A stretch of 64,000 bases of DNA. Source: Lucinisca nassula (taxonomy: Eukaryota > Mollusca > Bivalvia > Lucinida > Lucinidae). Below are positions 33,338-43,950 of the stretch, piece after piece; within the stretch, counting starts at the first letter, position 1, and each line of letters begins with the position of its first letter. The position numbers were made by a program, and so were the translations under genes. The DNA is taken from assembly GCA_963580285.1 (NCBI GenBank), contig OY757025.1, forward strand, positions 120,687,223 to 120,751,222. The letters run 5' to 3'. Below the pieces are notes generated by a model. That model saw only the letters and a list, made by a program, of their open reading frames with translations, was not told the origin of the DNA and searched no databases.

Positions 33338-33592
33338 TGCCCCCGCCCATAGGGGCTTGAAGAAATATATGGGCTGCAAGATGCTTCCACACAGAGCTGA
33401 ATCCGGCCCGCACACTAGTACTGGTAAACGGCTTAGAGGATCTAAGCCTGTCCAGGAACCGCGGTGCAAGGTCCATGCTGATAAACCCTATTGGTTTAAT
33501 TGGGCGACAGGGCTTGAGATGTCATTTCATCTCAATGTCGGGTAAAAGTCTCACAAAATTGGAAGCAACACCTCCAAAATGACCTTTATTTT
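33338..33592 (+). mobile_element. SINE-1, left half of a tail-to-tail pair
   Basis: GCCCCCGCCCATAGGGGCTT to CCAAAATGACCTTT matches SINE-1 but lacks the last ~40 bp, where it meets an inverted SINE-1 tail. Confidence 0.85.
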
Positions 33593-33808
33593 GTTTGTTT
33601 GATGTTTAACGTCCCCGTCAACACTATCTAGGTCATTTTGGAGATGTTGCTTCCAATTTTTATAAGAATGGATGGTCCGGCTCGTACCTCTTTGCCTTGG
33701 CAGGCTTAGAGTCTCTAAGCGGGTTACCAGTGCTCGTGTGTGGTCGGATTCAGCTCTGTGTGGAAGCATCATGCAGCCCATTTATTTCTTCGAGCCCCGA
33801 TGGGCAAA
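33593..33808 (-). mobile_element. SINE-1, right half of the inverted pair, internally deleted
   Basis: TTTGTTTGATGTTTAACGTC through TTGCTTCCAATTTT jumps to ATAAGAATGGATGGTCCG, so about 75 bp of the body is missing. It ends at the head, CCCCGATGGGC. Confidence 0.8.
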
Positions 33809-33960
33809 TTTTAACAAATGTGTTTCATGATCCAGCAAGGACTTCAAAAGGTGCAGACGGAATGGCATACAGTGTAGACCCTGATCAGACTGCTCCTTCA
33901 GGAGCAGTCTGATCTGGGTCTGCACTGTTTGCTTAGGCTTATCTGCCCCAATACAGTATG
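33809..33960 (+). mobile_element. MITE family E, left-truncated
   Basis: ATTTTAACAAATGTGTTTCA continues into an intact core (AGACTGCTCCTTCAGGAGCA) and ends CTTATCTGCCCCAATACAGT. The left terminus is cut at the SINE-1 boundary. Confidence 0.75.
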
Positions 33961-33993
33961 TAATGACATAATAGCAATGTTGAGATGAAGGAT

Positions 33994-34227
33994 ATTTTTT
34001 TTTTTTTTTGGTTTGGGTTTTACGGCCCTTTCAAGATTATTTCACTCATATCGAGCCGATCGTTAATCAGAGGTGGGCGAAAACCGGAGTACCCGGAGAA
34101 AAACCACCTGACCTTCCGTTGCAGAACTTGGCGTCTCACACGTGGCCCGAGCGAGGCTCGAACCTACGGCGGTGAGAGACCTAATGACTAAGAGTCAACG
34201 CTCTTATCCACTAGGCCACGGAGGCCC
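33994..34227 (-). mobile_element. SINE-2, full length, with ~15-bp target duplication
   Basis: GTTGAGATG(A/T)AGGATAT lies at 33979-33995 and 34228-34244. The minus-strand head GGGCCTCCGTGGCCTAGTGG has a perfect A-box and B-box GGTTCGAGCCT about 55 bases on, with a long variable region between. A poly-A tail is seen as the T run at 33996. This is the best-preserved SINE-2 here. Confidence 0.92.
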
Positions 34228-34244
34228 GTTGAGATGTAGGATAT

Positions 34245-34488
34245 ATGATATACGATTTTTCCGTCTTCCAGACTTCCTGAAAATATGAAAGCGGAAAAAT
34301 TAACTAGATTCTTTGAAGAACGATTTGTTCAGAAACTGGCTATAGTCTCAAGTGCTCAGGGGATTCTTCAGAAAACTCTGTTTTTTGCAGCCAGTAATTT
34401 TAGAGCAAGAAATTAATTGGACTTTGAAAAATGATGTTGCAAGTATTAGGTGAAAATAAAGAGAATTCTTTATCTTGGTATTATTCAG
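34245..34488. other. No recognised feature
   Basis: Unique AT-rich sequence ahead of the weak exon candidate. No element ends seen. Confidence 0.4.
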
Positions 34489-34645
34489 TTTCCTTTGGAA
34501 GCGATTGGATTCACCCATGAGCTTTTTCTGTCATTCTTGGAAAAGAGAAACTTCTTTCATGATTTAAGCTCACCTACACCAGAATTAAAGGAGAGCTATT
34601 CTAGTCACACCAATGTTTCTGGTCACATTAATACCATTGATGAAG
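34489..34645 (+). CDS. Possible exon, weak support
   Basis: After an acceptor-like TTATTCAG ending at 34488, a frame stays open for about 52 codons with a non-repetitive, coding-like composition (for example LSSPTPELKESYSSH). It runs directly into the 5' head of a rolling-circle element at 34645, so any real donor would be lost or lie further on. GTTTTT at the boundary is a poor donor. I see no second copy of this stretch in the window. It may simply be a chance open frame. Confidence 0.18.
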
Positions 34646-34700
34646 TTTTTAGCTCACCTGAGCCAAAGGCTCCAGGGGAGCTTGTAGGAACAAGCCTACA
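34645..34700 (+). mobile_element. Rolling-circle 5' head only
   Basis: TTTTTAGCTCACCTGAGCCA and GGCTCCAGGGGAGCTTGTAG match the opening of the elements at 34825 and 53828, then the match stops. It is a 5'-end fragment about 55 bp long. Confidence 0.65.
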
Positions 34701-37369
34701 TTGGCATTCAAACAATACCTACTCTCAAACCATATAATCCACAAAAGATTTCGAAAAATGCATTGTTTTACCTTTTTCCTATTCAAAAGCCTGAGGTACC
34801 CAAGGAGGCTGTATGTGAATTTTTTTAGCTCACCTGGGCCGAAGGCTCCAGGGGAGCTTATAGTATAGTGGGTCCTCCGTCGTCCGTCGTCCGTCGTCCG
34901 TCCACACTTTTGAGCAGCTATATCTCTGTATCCTGCAGGCTGATCTCAATCATTTCTAATCTGTAGCATGCCTCTGGTGGGGCATTGATGACATAAACTT
35001 TTTTTTGAAATCGCTCTAAAACTTTGGTTCCTATGGCAACCACAAGGTCCCATAGACTTACTATGGGAAAATGCTTGTCCTCACCGTAGCGCCTTCAGTT
35101 TTGATCGGATCTTTCTGAAACTTATATGTAAGGTGACTGGGGATAAAAACTCGGATGAGTTCGAAAACCGGCCAAGTCGACCCATTTATCATAGAGTTAC
35201 GTCCCTTTGATTGCTGAAAATGCCCATTTTCGACCTTGTCATCACCGTAGCGCCTTCAGTTTTGATCGGATCTTTCTGAAACTTATATGTAATGTGGCTG
35301 GGGATAAAACCTCAGATGAGTTCGAAAACCGGCCAAGTCCGGCGATTTATCGTAGAGTTAAGTCCCTTTGATTACTGAAAATGCCGATTTTTTACCTTGT
35401 CATCACCGTAGCCCCTTCAGTTTTGATCGGATCTTTCTGAAACTTATTTGTAATGTGGCTGGGGATAAAACCTCGGATGAGTTCGAAAACCGGCCAAGTC
35501 CGCTGATTTATCGTAGAGTTACGTCCCTTTGATTGCTGAAAATGCCGATTTTTGACCTTGTCATCACCGTAGCGCCTTCAGTTTTGATCGGATCTTTCTG
35601 AAACTTATTTGTAAGGTGACTGGGGATAAAAACTTGGATGAGTTCGAAAACCGGCCAAGTCGGCCCATTTATCATAGAGTTACGTCCCTTTGATTGCTGA
35701 AAATGCCCATTTTCGACCTTGTCATCACCGTAGCCCCTTCAGTTTTGATCGGATCTTTCTGAAACTTATATGAAATGTGGCTGGGGATAAAACCTCAGAT
35801 GAGTTCGAAAACCGGCCAAGTCCGGCGATTTATCGTAGAGTTACGTCCCTTTGATTACTGAAAATGCCGATTTTTGACCTTGTCATCACCGTAGCCCCTT
35901 CAGTTTTGATCAGATCTTTCTGAAACTTATATGTAATGTGGCTGGGGATAAAACCTCGGATGAGTTCAAAAACCGGCCAAGTCTGCTGATTTATCGTAGA
36001 GTTACGTCCCTTTGATTGCTGAAAATGCCGATTTTTTACCTTGTCATCACCGTAGCCCCTTCAGTTTTGATCGGATCTTTCTGAAACTTATAGGTAAGGT
36101 GGCTGGGGATAAAATCTTGGATGAGTTCGAAAACCAGCCAAGTTGGTCCATTTATCACAGAGTTACGTCCCTTTGATTGCTGAAAATGCCCATTTTCGAC
36201 CTTGTCATCCCCGTAGCACGTTCAGTTTTGATCGGATCTTTCTGAAACTTATATGTAATGTGGCTGGGGATAAAACCTCGGATGAGTTCCAAAACCGGCC
36301 AAGTCCGCCGATTTATCGTAGAGTTATGTCTCTTTGATTGCTGAAAATGCCTATTTTTGACCTTGTCATCACCGTAGCCCCTTCAGTTTTGATCGGATCT
36401 TTCTGAAACTTATACGTAAGGTGGCTGGGGATAAAATCTTGGATGAGTTCGAAAACCAGCTAAGTTGGTCCATTTATCACAGAGTAACGTCCCTTTGATT
36501 GCTGAAAATGCCGATTTTTGAACTTGTCATCACCGTAGCCCTTTCAGTTTTGATCGAATCTTTCTGAAACTTATATGCAAGGTGGCTGGGGATAAAACCT
36601 CGGATGAGTTCGCATACCGGCAAAGATGGCCTATTTATCATAGAGTTAGGTCCCTTTGATTGCTGAAAATGTTGATTTTTTACCTTGTCATCACTGTAGC
36701 CCCTTCAGTTTTGATCGGATCTTTCTAAAACTTATATGTAAGGTGGTTGGGGATAAAACCTCGGATGAGTTCAAAAACCGGCCAAGTTGCCCCATTTACT
36801 ATATAGTTATGTCCCTTTGATGGCTGAAAATGTCGATTTTTACCTTGTCATCACCGTAGCCCCTTCAGTTTTGATCGAATCTTTCTGAAACTTATAGGTA
36901 AGGTGACTGGAGATAAAACCTAGGATGAGTTCGAATACCGGCCAAGTTGGCCCATTTATCATAGATTTACGTCCCTTTGATTGCTTAAAATGCCGATTTT
37001 TGACCTTGTCATCACCATAGCCCCTTCAGTTTTGATTGGATCTTTCTGAAACTTATATGTAAGGTGGCTGGGGATAAAATCTTGGATGAGTTCGAAAACA
37101 GGCCAAGTCAGCCCATTTATCATAGAGTTATGTCCCTTTGATGGCTGAAAATGTTGATTTTTGACCTAGTCATTACCGTAGCCCCTTCAGTTTTGATCGG
37201 ATTTTTCTGAAACTTATATGTAAGGTGGCTGGGGATGAAACCTCGGATGAGTTTGAAAACTGGCCAAGTCGGCTCATTTATTTTAGAGTAACATCCCTTT
37301 GATTGCTAAAAATGCCAAATTTTGACCTTGTCATCACCGTAGGTTTTGATCAGATCTTTCTGAAACTTA

Positions 37370-37828
37370 TTATACCCCCGGCATACGAAGTATGCAATGG
37401 GGGTATATAGTTTTTGTCTTTTCCGTCTGTCTGTGTGTCCGTAAACAATTATTTTGTGTCAAAGATATCTCAGGAACTGCTTCACATAGAAACTTGAAAT
37501 TTTGCACACATGATCAGTATGACTACTTGTATTGTGGGAAAGAAAATAAGGGCCAAGGGGTCAGGCCTTTTAGAGTTATTTCCCTTTGTAGTTCTTGCTG
37601 TTTAATAGTGTATATTTTTATTTTGTGTCAAAGATTTCTCAATACCTACTGTACATAGAAACTTGAAATTTTGCAAACATGATCAGTATGACTAGTTGTA
37701 TTGTGGGAAAGAAAATAAGGGCCAAGGGGTCAGACCTTTTAGAGTTATTTCCCTTTGTAGTTCTTGTTTCAGCTGAGGTGATGGCACTGGCGGGGGGTAT
37801 ACGTGCCCCACTGGGCACTTTTGTCTAG
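37370..37828 (+). mobile_element. Helentron-like element nested in the 34.8-39.9 kb element, copy 1
   Basis: TTATACCCCCGGCATACGAA opens it and GGGGGGTATACG recurs before the hairpin GTGCCCCACTGGGCAC and TTTTGTCTAG followed by T. Two internal modules (GTGTCAAAGAT, CATGATCAGTATGACTA) are present. Host units join cleanly on either side (GAAACTTA and TATGTGAGG). Confidence 0.87.
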
Positions 37829-38096
37829 TATGTGAGGTGGCTGGGAATGAAATCTTGGATGAGTTTGAATACTGGCCAAGTCGGCACATTTGTCATAGAG
37901 TTACGTGCCTTTGATTGCTTAAAAATGCCTATTTTCGACCTTGTTAGCACTGCTGCCCCTTCAGTTTTGATCTGATCTTCATGAAACTTACAAACAAATA
38001 AGTCAGGCCGAAAAGCTCGGAGGAGTTTGAAAACTTGTGAGGTTTGCCTATTTGTCACAGAGTAACATCCCTTTGATTGCAGCAGTTAATTGCTTA

Positions 38097-38801
38097 TTAT
38101 ACCCCCGGCATACGAAGTATGCAATGGGGGTATATAGTTTTTGTCTTTTCCGTCTGTCTGTCTGTGTGTCCGTAAACAATTATTTTGTGTCAAAGATGAG
38201 TGAGTGAGTGAGTGAGTTAGTTTTACGTCCCACCAACAGCTAAGGTCATACAGAGACAGGACCTCGGTTTAAAGAATTTGTGTCAAAGATATCTCAGGAA
38301 CTGCTTCACATAGAAACTTGAAATTTTGCACACATGATCAGTATGACTACTTGTATTGTGGGAAAGAAAATAAGGGCCAAGGGGTCAGGCCTTTTAGAGT
38401 TATTTCCCTTTGTAGTTCTTGCTGTTTAATAGTGTATATTTTTATTTTGTGTCAAAGATTTCTCAATAACTACTGTACATAGAAACTTGAAATTTCGCAA
38501 ACATGATCAGTATGACTAGTTGTATTGTGGGAAAGAAAATAAGGGCCAAGGGGTCAGGCCTTTTAGAGTTATTTCCCTTTGTAGTTCTTGCTGTTTAATA
38601 GTGTATATTTTTATTATTTTGTGTCAAAGATTTCTCAATAACTACTGTACATAGAGACTTAAAATTTGGTAGCAACAACCAGTATGACTACTTGTATGGA
38701 ATGTGGCCTGTATATGCAAAGAACCTTTTGCTATTGCCATTTTCAACTCAGGCGATGGCACTGGCCGGGGGTATACGTGCCCCACTGGGCACTTTGTCTA
38801 G
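38097..38801 (+). mobile_element. Helentron-like element, nested copy 2, three modules plus a SINE
   Basis: It has the same termini as 37370-37828 (TTATACCCCCGG... and GGGCACTTTGTCTAG followed by T). It has three internal modules instead of two, so unit number varies between sister copies. A truncated SINE-4 sits at 38198-38276. Confidence 0.87.
38198..38276 (-). mobile_element. 5'-truncated SINE-4 with 14-bp target duplication
   Basis: TTTGTGTCAAAGAT flanks it at 38184-38197 and 38277-38290. It contains only the 3' part (GTTTTACGTCCCACCAACAG) and the (GAGT)n tail. Uninterrupted host modules show the target once, at 37453-37466. Confidence 0.92.
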
Positions 38802-39971
38802 TTTTTGAACTTGTCATCACCATAGCCCCATCAGTTTATATCGGATCTTCTTAGCAAGTCAGGAATAAAAGCTTGAATGAGTGAAAACTGGTGAGGTCAG
38901 CCTATTTATCATGGAGTTACATTCTACTGGATTTGCAGAAATTGCTTACCCTGTCATCACCATGTCCTTCCATTAATCCTTCAGTAAAGGTTGGCACTTC
39001 CTGAAACTTTGAATCTGTTATTTTGAAACCGCACGAAAACTTTGGTTGCTGTGGCAATCACAAGGTCCCATAGACTTACAATGGGAAAATGCTTGTCATC
39101 ACCGTAGCCCCTTCAGTTTTGATCGGGTCTTTCTGAAACTTATAAGTATGGTGGCTGGGGATAAAATCTTGGATGAGTTCAAAAACCTGCCAAGTCGGTC
39201 CATTTTTCATAGAGTTACGTCTCTTTGATTGCTGAAAAAGTCAATTTTTGACCTTGTCATCACCATAGCCTCTTATGTTTTGATCGGATCTTTCTGAAAC
39301 GTATGTGTTGTAAGATTGCTTGGGATTAAACCTCGGATGAGTTCGAAAACCAGCCAAGTTGGCCCATTTTTCATAGAGTAACATCCCTTTGATTACTGAA
39401 AATGCCAAATTATGAACTTGTAATCACCGTAGCCCCTTCAGTTTTTATCGGATCTTTCTGAAACTTACATTTAAGGTGGCTGGGAATAAAACCTCAGGTG
39501 AGTTCGAATACCGGCCAAGTCGGCACATTTATCATAGAGTGACGTGCCTTTGATTGCTGAAAATGCCTATTTTCGACATTGTCATCACTGCTGCCCCTTC
39601 AGTTTTGAACGGATCTTCATGAAACTTACAAACAAGGAAGTCAGGCAGAAAGCTTGGAGGAGTTTGAAAACTCTTGTTTTTGAACTTGTCATCACCATAG
39701 CCACACCAGTTTATATTGGATCTTCTTAGCAAGTCAGGAATAAAAGCTTGAATGGGTTTGAAAACCGGTGAGGTCAGCCTGTTTATCATAGAGTTACATT
39801 CTACTTGATTTGCAGAAAATGCTTACCCTGTCATCACCATGTCCTCCCATAAAGCCTTCAGTAAAGGTTGGCACTTCCTTAAACTTTGAATCTGTTAGCT
39901 CAGGTGAGCGATACAGGACCAAGCTAGCTTGGTCCTCTTGTTTGAAAATGGTCCAGATGGACACTGTTTGC

Positions 39972-40168
39972 TTAACTCTTATCTTGCTGAATATTCATTT
40001 AAGCCACACCCATTTCTGTCTATCAACCAATGAAATTACTTGATGTAATTTATTGCTACAAATTCATAAATTGAATGCCAAACAGTGTAGATCCTGATCA
40101 GCCATCTGATATGGAGCTGCATTGTTTCCAAAGATAGGGGTTGTTGTGAACAGCATGATAAGAGTTAA
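39972..40168. mobile_element. TTAA MITE family B with shortened hairpin
   Basis: TTAACTCTTATCTTGCTGAA and CAGCATGATAAGAGTTAA are the ends. The core has lost one hairpin arm (GATCCTGATCAGCCATCTGA). Confidence 0.85.
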
Positions 40169-40189
40169 AATGCAGGAATTTGAATTAAC

Positions 40190-40506
40190 TTTGATTTGTT
40201 TGTTTGTATTGGAGTTTAACGGCTCAGTCAACACTATTTAGGTCATTTTTGAGCCAGTCAGTTTACCTATCCACAATTTTCCTGGGCAGGCTTATTATAC
40301 ATAAGTGGTCAACCAGTACAGTGCACATTCTTTGGCCAGAAACTGACAAGTGCTGCTCTTGAATAAGCAAAGGGAGAGAATGACCGTAGAAAAGATTTCA
40401 TGATCAATCTCCACAAAAGAATGTTGCTGACCCTGGCAGGTATTGAACCCACGCCCCCCAATGATCACCAGTCAGCCGCACATCAGACTGAGCTACCGAG
40501 GCCGGC
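40190..40506 (-). mobile_element. SINE-6, full length
   Basis: On the minus strand the head GCCGGCCTCGGTAGCTCAGT has a good A-box, and GTGGGTTCAATACC a B-box about 45 bases on. The body matches 14068-14385. The tail contains CAAACAAA. Confidence 0.82.
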
Positions 40507-40525
40507 TTTACCATAAACAAGTACA

Positions 40526-40717
40526 CTTTAGTCCCTTTAGTACCCTTCTCATTATTACATAGTTTTGGTTATAACACGGCCAGATCTTGCCTACCAAATT
40601 GTCATTTTATTATGATTTCTATATAAAAAAATATCCCTTTATAACACAGTTCACTTATAACACGGTCCTGCTCCATGCATCCCAAACATAGCATTATGAT
40701 AAAAGGACTGTCCTGTA
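40526..40717. mobile_element. MITE P, copy 2
   Basis: It is colinear with 26281-26469 through TTGGTTATAACACGGCCAGA to AAAAGGACTGTCCTGT. The left terminus has decayed to CTTTAGTCCCTTTA. Confidence 0.75.
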
Positions 40718-40718
40718 T

Positions 40719-40845
40719 AATTTACCACCTGATGTGTCTAGAGTTAGCTGGATGCGTGACAAAAACAGTGTAGACCCAGACAAGATGTCATATTCTTCAG
40801 CATTTTATCTGAGTGTACACAGTTTGCTGAGGTTTACTGGTTCCG
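40719..40845. mobile_element. MITE family E' fragment
   Basis: TTTACCACCTGATGTGTCTA and AAACAGTGTAGACCCAGACA match 28940-29030. The right arm reaches CACAGTTTGCTGAGG. Confidence 0.6.
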
Positions 40846-41080
40846 ATAGCTCAGTGGTAGATTGTCCGCTTTAGGAATGGGATGTCCCGGGTTCGATCCC
40901 CGGCCGCGCCATACCAAAGGCATGAAAAATGGCACAAGGAGCTCCCTTGGCTGACGCTCGCATTATCAGGAGTAGTCCTAGGAAGATAAATGAAGGCAGG
41001 TAAGTATTTGTTAATGGATACTTTGTTTGTCGCAATATAAGCTCTACAGAGCCTACGTAATTTGTTTCGGATATGCGACG
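40846..41080 (+). mobile_element. SINE-7, tRNA-headed
   Basis: GGTTCCGATAGCTCAGTGGT has an A-box and CCCGGGTTCGATCCCCGG a strong B-box about 45 bases later. The body after GCCATACCAAAGGCATGAAA differs from SINE-3. The right end is unclear next to a MITE at 41081. Confidence 0.72.
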
Positions 41081-41295
41081 TTAACCCATTTAGTACCAGA
41101 AACCCCAAAACGGGTACCAGGCCTAGATCAGAAGCCGCATAATTAATCGTCTGATCAGGACCTACACTGTTTGCAAAAAGGTTAGCCTTTTTCCAAATAA
41201 ATTTTGTAGAAAATACAACCGGACACCCCTAAATTTTGAAATGGACTCCTGCTATATATAAGGAGGAATATTCCATTTGGTACAAAATCGGTTAA
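41081..41295. mobile_element. TTAA MITE family C, reversed
   Basis: TTAACCCATTTAGTACCAGA and TTGGTACAAAATCGGTTAA bound it, with TTAA on both sides. The core hairpin has changes (GAAGCCGCATAATTAATCGT). Confidence 0.85.
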
Positions 41296-42226
41296 ATAAA
41301 GCTGCTTTATCTTTATCTTTAGGTCTGACTGTCCGAAAACATACTGTTAATACGGTAACGTCACTTGCATGGTGCTTATAACTGGTATTGAAAATTACAA
41401 ATTGAAGAATTGTATGCCCTAACATTTCCGTTACGGGAGTTGACAATAACAACTTGTGTTCATGTACATGTATGTGCAAATGTTGCAGGCTTGCTAAGGA
41501 CAGGGTCTTGCTCTTTTATACCGAAATGATCCTAAGTATTGGGACAGATAGGCCTAAGGAAACAGTGCAAACAGATCAGACAGCTACTGAAGGAGCAGTC
41601 TGATCAAGGTCTACACTGTTTGCCATTCAGTCTGTACCTTTAAACTCCTTGCTGGATTGTGACACAAATTTGACAAACTTTTATGCAGGCGTCACACTGT
41701 CCCGAAATTGACACCAGATGGAAACACGATAAAGGAAATTTTCTAATTCGGCTCTGATCGTGAAAACATCGGGCCATTCGTGAGGACATCTTAAGCCATC
41801 GTATGATCGCCGGTGGATTTTCTGAGGCTCCGGCAGCAACTTCGTGAGCGGCGGCAAAATCTTTGGCATGCCAAAAAATTGCCGGAAGACCTTGCGAAGG
41901 TTCATTTTCGTGTTGAATTCGTTTGTCCATCTTGCCCTTCCTAATGCCATCGTGAGGGCATCTTGTCAAATCGTGTCATCTTCGTCTTTTCTTCGTGTGA
42001 TCATCGGTGGTCTCGGGCATTTTACGCCTCACGAAGATTATACGAGGGAAACAAGAAGTCGTCCGATTGTCATAGGAAGGCAATGCGACTACGTGAAACC
42101 CTCGCAATGGCGTCGTGTAGCCATCATATTATAGTACGATGACGTTGAGATTGCACCACAGTGTCGACGAAGACAGCTGAATTTGAGTACCTCAAGCGAT
42201 ACCCATATGTCATGGTAACTTAGACA

Positions 42227-42262
42227 TATAAAAGGCCAACATCAGAGCATCTTCCTCAGTCA
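42227..42262 (+). promoter_or_regulatory. TATA box and initiator inside the Harbinger-like element
   Basis: TATAAAAGG at 42227-42235 is followed about 30 bp later by TTCCTCAGTCAC (around 42252-42263), a standard pol II core promoter spacing. It lies about 90 bp before the ATG at 42348. Confidence 0.5.
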
Positions 42263-42347
42263 CACCTGATGAGCAACTTTGCAGAGCACAGGCTTGTGTA
42301 ACTCCCAAAGCTTCAGTCATAATTATTCACAATTCCGTTCCTGCAGA

Positions 42348-42509
42348 ATGGCATACTTTGATGATGCGACAACCAGGAAAAAGAAGGCAGCAGCATTGCT
42401 TCTTTTGATGCACCTTAGACAACAAAATGAGCAGATCTTATTGTCCTATAAACCAAGTCCCTCTAAACAAGTCGTCTTCTCAATGGGTGGCATTTTAAAT
42501 TGGTTTTAA
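42348..42509 (+). pseudogene. Truncated transposase-like N-terminus
   Basis: A 53-codon frame starts after GAATGGCATACTTTGATGAT and ends TAA at 42507-42509. It is acidic (FDD) then basic (RKKK) then Ala/Leu-rich. It sits downstream of the TATA box, in the centre of the TIR element. Harbinger transposases often begin with short acidic then Ala/Leu-rich segments, but no catalytic part is present here, so the identity is weak. Confidence 0.35.
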
Positions 42510-42962
42510 GTTGAATGAAATTTAAGAGAGTTGAAATGTATTGTGTACTCTCCGATCATCAAAAGAATTTCAAACGGTCAGCCGAAGGTTTTATAACATC
42601 GGGAGGTCACGTAACGTCTTCGGGACCTAGTTCGAACGCATCGTACTCTCAATACGACGTCGTGAAGCCGTCGTGTGCCCTTTGTTTGGCCTGCGGGTAA
42701 ACTTCGTAATAAAAAAACACATCTTCGGGTTGCCTTCGTGTGTGGTTCGGATGCCATCGTGTGACCTTCTGCAAGCATCGTACTTGCTTCGGCTAGAGAT
42801 TGGCTGTTGATCATGTTCGGATCGATCTTCGCGCGAAATTCAAAATTTCATATTCGTATGGCCATCTGGTGTCATTTTCGGGACAGTGTGACGCCTGCAT
42901 TAGGGAAACTACAGCAAGTCCTTAAGGTGTTCAAATTTTTAGGATTTTTTTCGGTAATTCTA

Positions 42963-43330
42963 GAGTTAATTCTGCTAATACTGGAAGGTTATATGTCTGG
43001 GTTGCACAGAAAGGCAGTAATTGGGTTACAACTGAAACATTTGGTTTGGTTTGGAGTTTAATGTTTTTTTGTCAGCAGATGACAGTTTGAAATATTTTTT
43101 CTTATTTTTTCCCAGAAAACGGGATTTGGCATTTCATGCAAATTGTCTCCATTGCTTAAATACATTGTTACTCTAGATGATTTAGGGGATAAAACTGTAT
43201 CCAAAATTGTCATTTTGAAGAGGTTTTATGATCAGAAATTCCGTTTTACGTCACTGCTCACGCGTCACCATAAAACAGAATTTGTGACCCTAAAAGAGAC
43301 AATTTACCTCCCCGAATGACAATTTTGCAA
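42963..43330. other. Mostly unassigned; half of a fold-back element
   Basis: GACAGTTTGAAATATTTTTT and CCCAGAAAACGGGATTTGGC at 43080-43135 resemble one arm of the MITE at 44076. No gene seen. Confidence 0.4.
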
Positions 43331-43558
43331 TACAGTTATCCCCATTATAATGCACTTATTTGTTTGTTTTGTTAAAACTGTACTATCTTGCACAAAACTG
43401 CAAGAGCTGTGAGCTACATAAAACCAAATACTAGCCAATGAAAAGTGATGTCACATGTTGACGTCGGGTTTCTGACAGTATATCATACTTAGGAGTATTG
43501 GAGACAAAAACATGTCTGAAGAACAATTTTAGAGAAAGTAGGTTTATGTGTCTGTGTC

Positions 43559-43780
43559 TTAAGGGGAATGGGAACACCTGGCAGATTTTTACGCCATTTT
43601 TCAAAGGGAGACTGCTTTCGGGACTTCCGGTTTGCTTTTCTTTAAGTCAGGGTGTCCCACTGAAAAGGGGTCTACTCTTAAAGGGAAGAATTTGCTTCTT
43701 AGTTGACCCCTATTGACATGGGAGACAAAAATACTTCTGCAAAAGTTGCTGCCCCGGAAGGTTTTCTGACCATTCCTTAA
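43559..43780. mobile_element. TTAA MITE family N, copy 2
   Basis: TTAAGGGGAATGGGAACACC and GGTTTTCTGACCATTCCTTAA bound it with TTAA on both sides. The central hairpin is partly deleted. The element includes GGACTTCCGGTTTGCTTTTC, present reversed at 58795. Confidence 0.82.
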
Positions 43781-43793
43781 AGTAAAGTAGAAG

Positions 43794-43950
43794 CCTTCGT
43801 GGTGCAGTGGTTACGCTACTCGCCCTGTAAACCAGGGATTGCAGGATCGATCCCGGGCTTCTCGAGACTTTCGGATGAGTCTTTAAACCGAGGTCCCATC
43901 TCCGTATGACCTTAGCTGTTGGTGGGACGTAAAACTAAAGAAAAAAAAAA
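43794..43950 (+). mobile_element. SINE-4, full length
   Basis: The head AGAAGCCTTCGTGGTGCAGT has an A-box (TGGTGCAGTGGTTA). GGATCGATCCC is a B-box about 45 bases on, and the ends AGAAGC and GCTTCT could pair as an acceptor stem. The body ends GGTGGGACGTAAAACTAA and a poly-A tail. Confidence 0.85.

Larger units (their letters stand above)
34825..39941 (+). mobile_element. Large Helentron-like element, 161-bp internal array, carrying two smaller ones
   Basis: The 5' end TTAGCTCACCTGGGCCGAAG has its inverse AGCTCAGGTGAGCGATACAG at 39898. The hairpin AGGACCAAGCTAGCTTGGTCCT and CTTGT follow. The core has about 14 units of 161 bp (ACCTTGTCATCACCGTAGC at 35233, 35394, 35555 and on) to 37370, then diverged units to 39800. 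Elements at 37370-37828 and 38097-38801 interrupt it. No Rep/helicase ORF. At about 5.1 kb with inserts it is the largest single element here apart from the nested complex at 51.2 kb. Confidence 0.85.
41684..42899. mobile_element. Harbinger-like TIR transposon (1216 bp) with 10-bp phased CGT motifs
   Basis: TGCAGGCGTCACACTGTCCC and its inverse GGGACAGTGTGACGCCTGCA end the element, inverted for about 38 bp with one mismatch. TTA is duplicated at 41681-41683 and 42900-42902. A TATA box and a short ORF lie near the middle. The sequences flanking that centre carry ATCGT/TTCGT/TTCGG motifs at about 10-bp steps (for example 41950-42010 and 42720-42790). A 3-bp TWA-type target fits PIF/Harbinger; the superfamily is inferred, because no DDE catalytic region remains. 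Confidence 0.8.
41519..42962. mobile_element. MITE family E, interrupted by the Harbinger-like element
   Basis: The left part 41519-41683 (TGATCCTAAGTATTGGGACA, then a core hairpin) and the right part 42903-42962 (GGAAACTACAGCAAGTCC to ATTTTTAGGATTTTTTTCGG) rebuild one family E copy. The gap 41684-42902 is the inserted element plus a TTA duplicate. Confidence 0.78.

Noticed and set aside
40848..40912. True tRNA gene
   Set aside because: A- and B-boxes are good, but the acceptor stem does not pair and a SINE body follows. The same holds for heads at 14085, 14531, 34227, 32527, 43794 and 61617.
41640..42134. Overlapping ORFs of 85-109 codons on both strands
   Set aside because: They lie in the phased-motif part of the TIR element. 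CGT/ACG phasing removes stops in several frames, so the openness is compositional.
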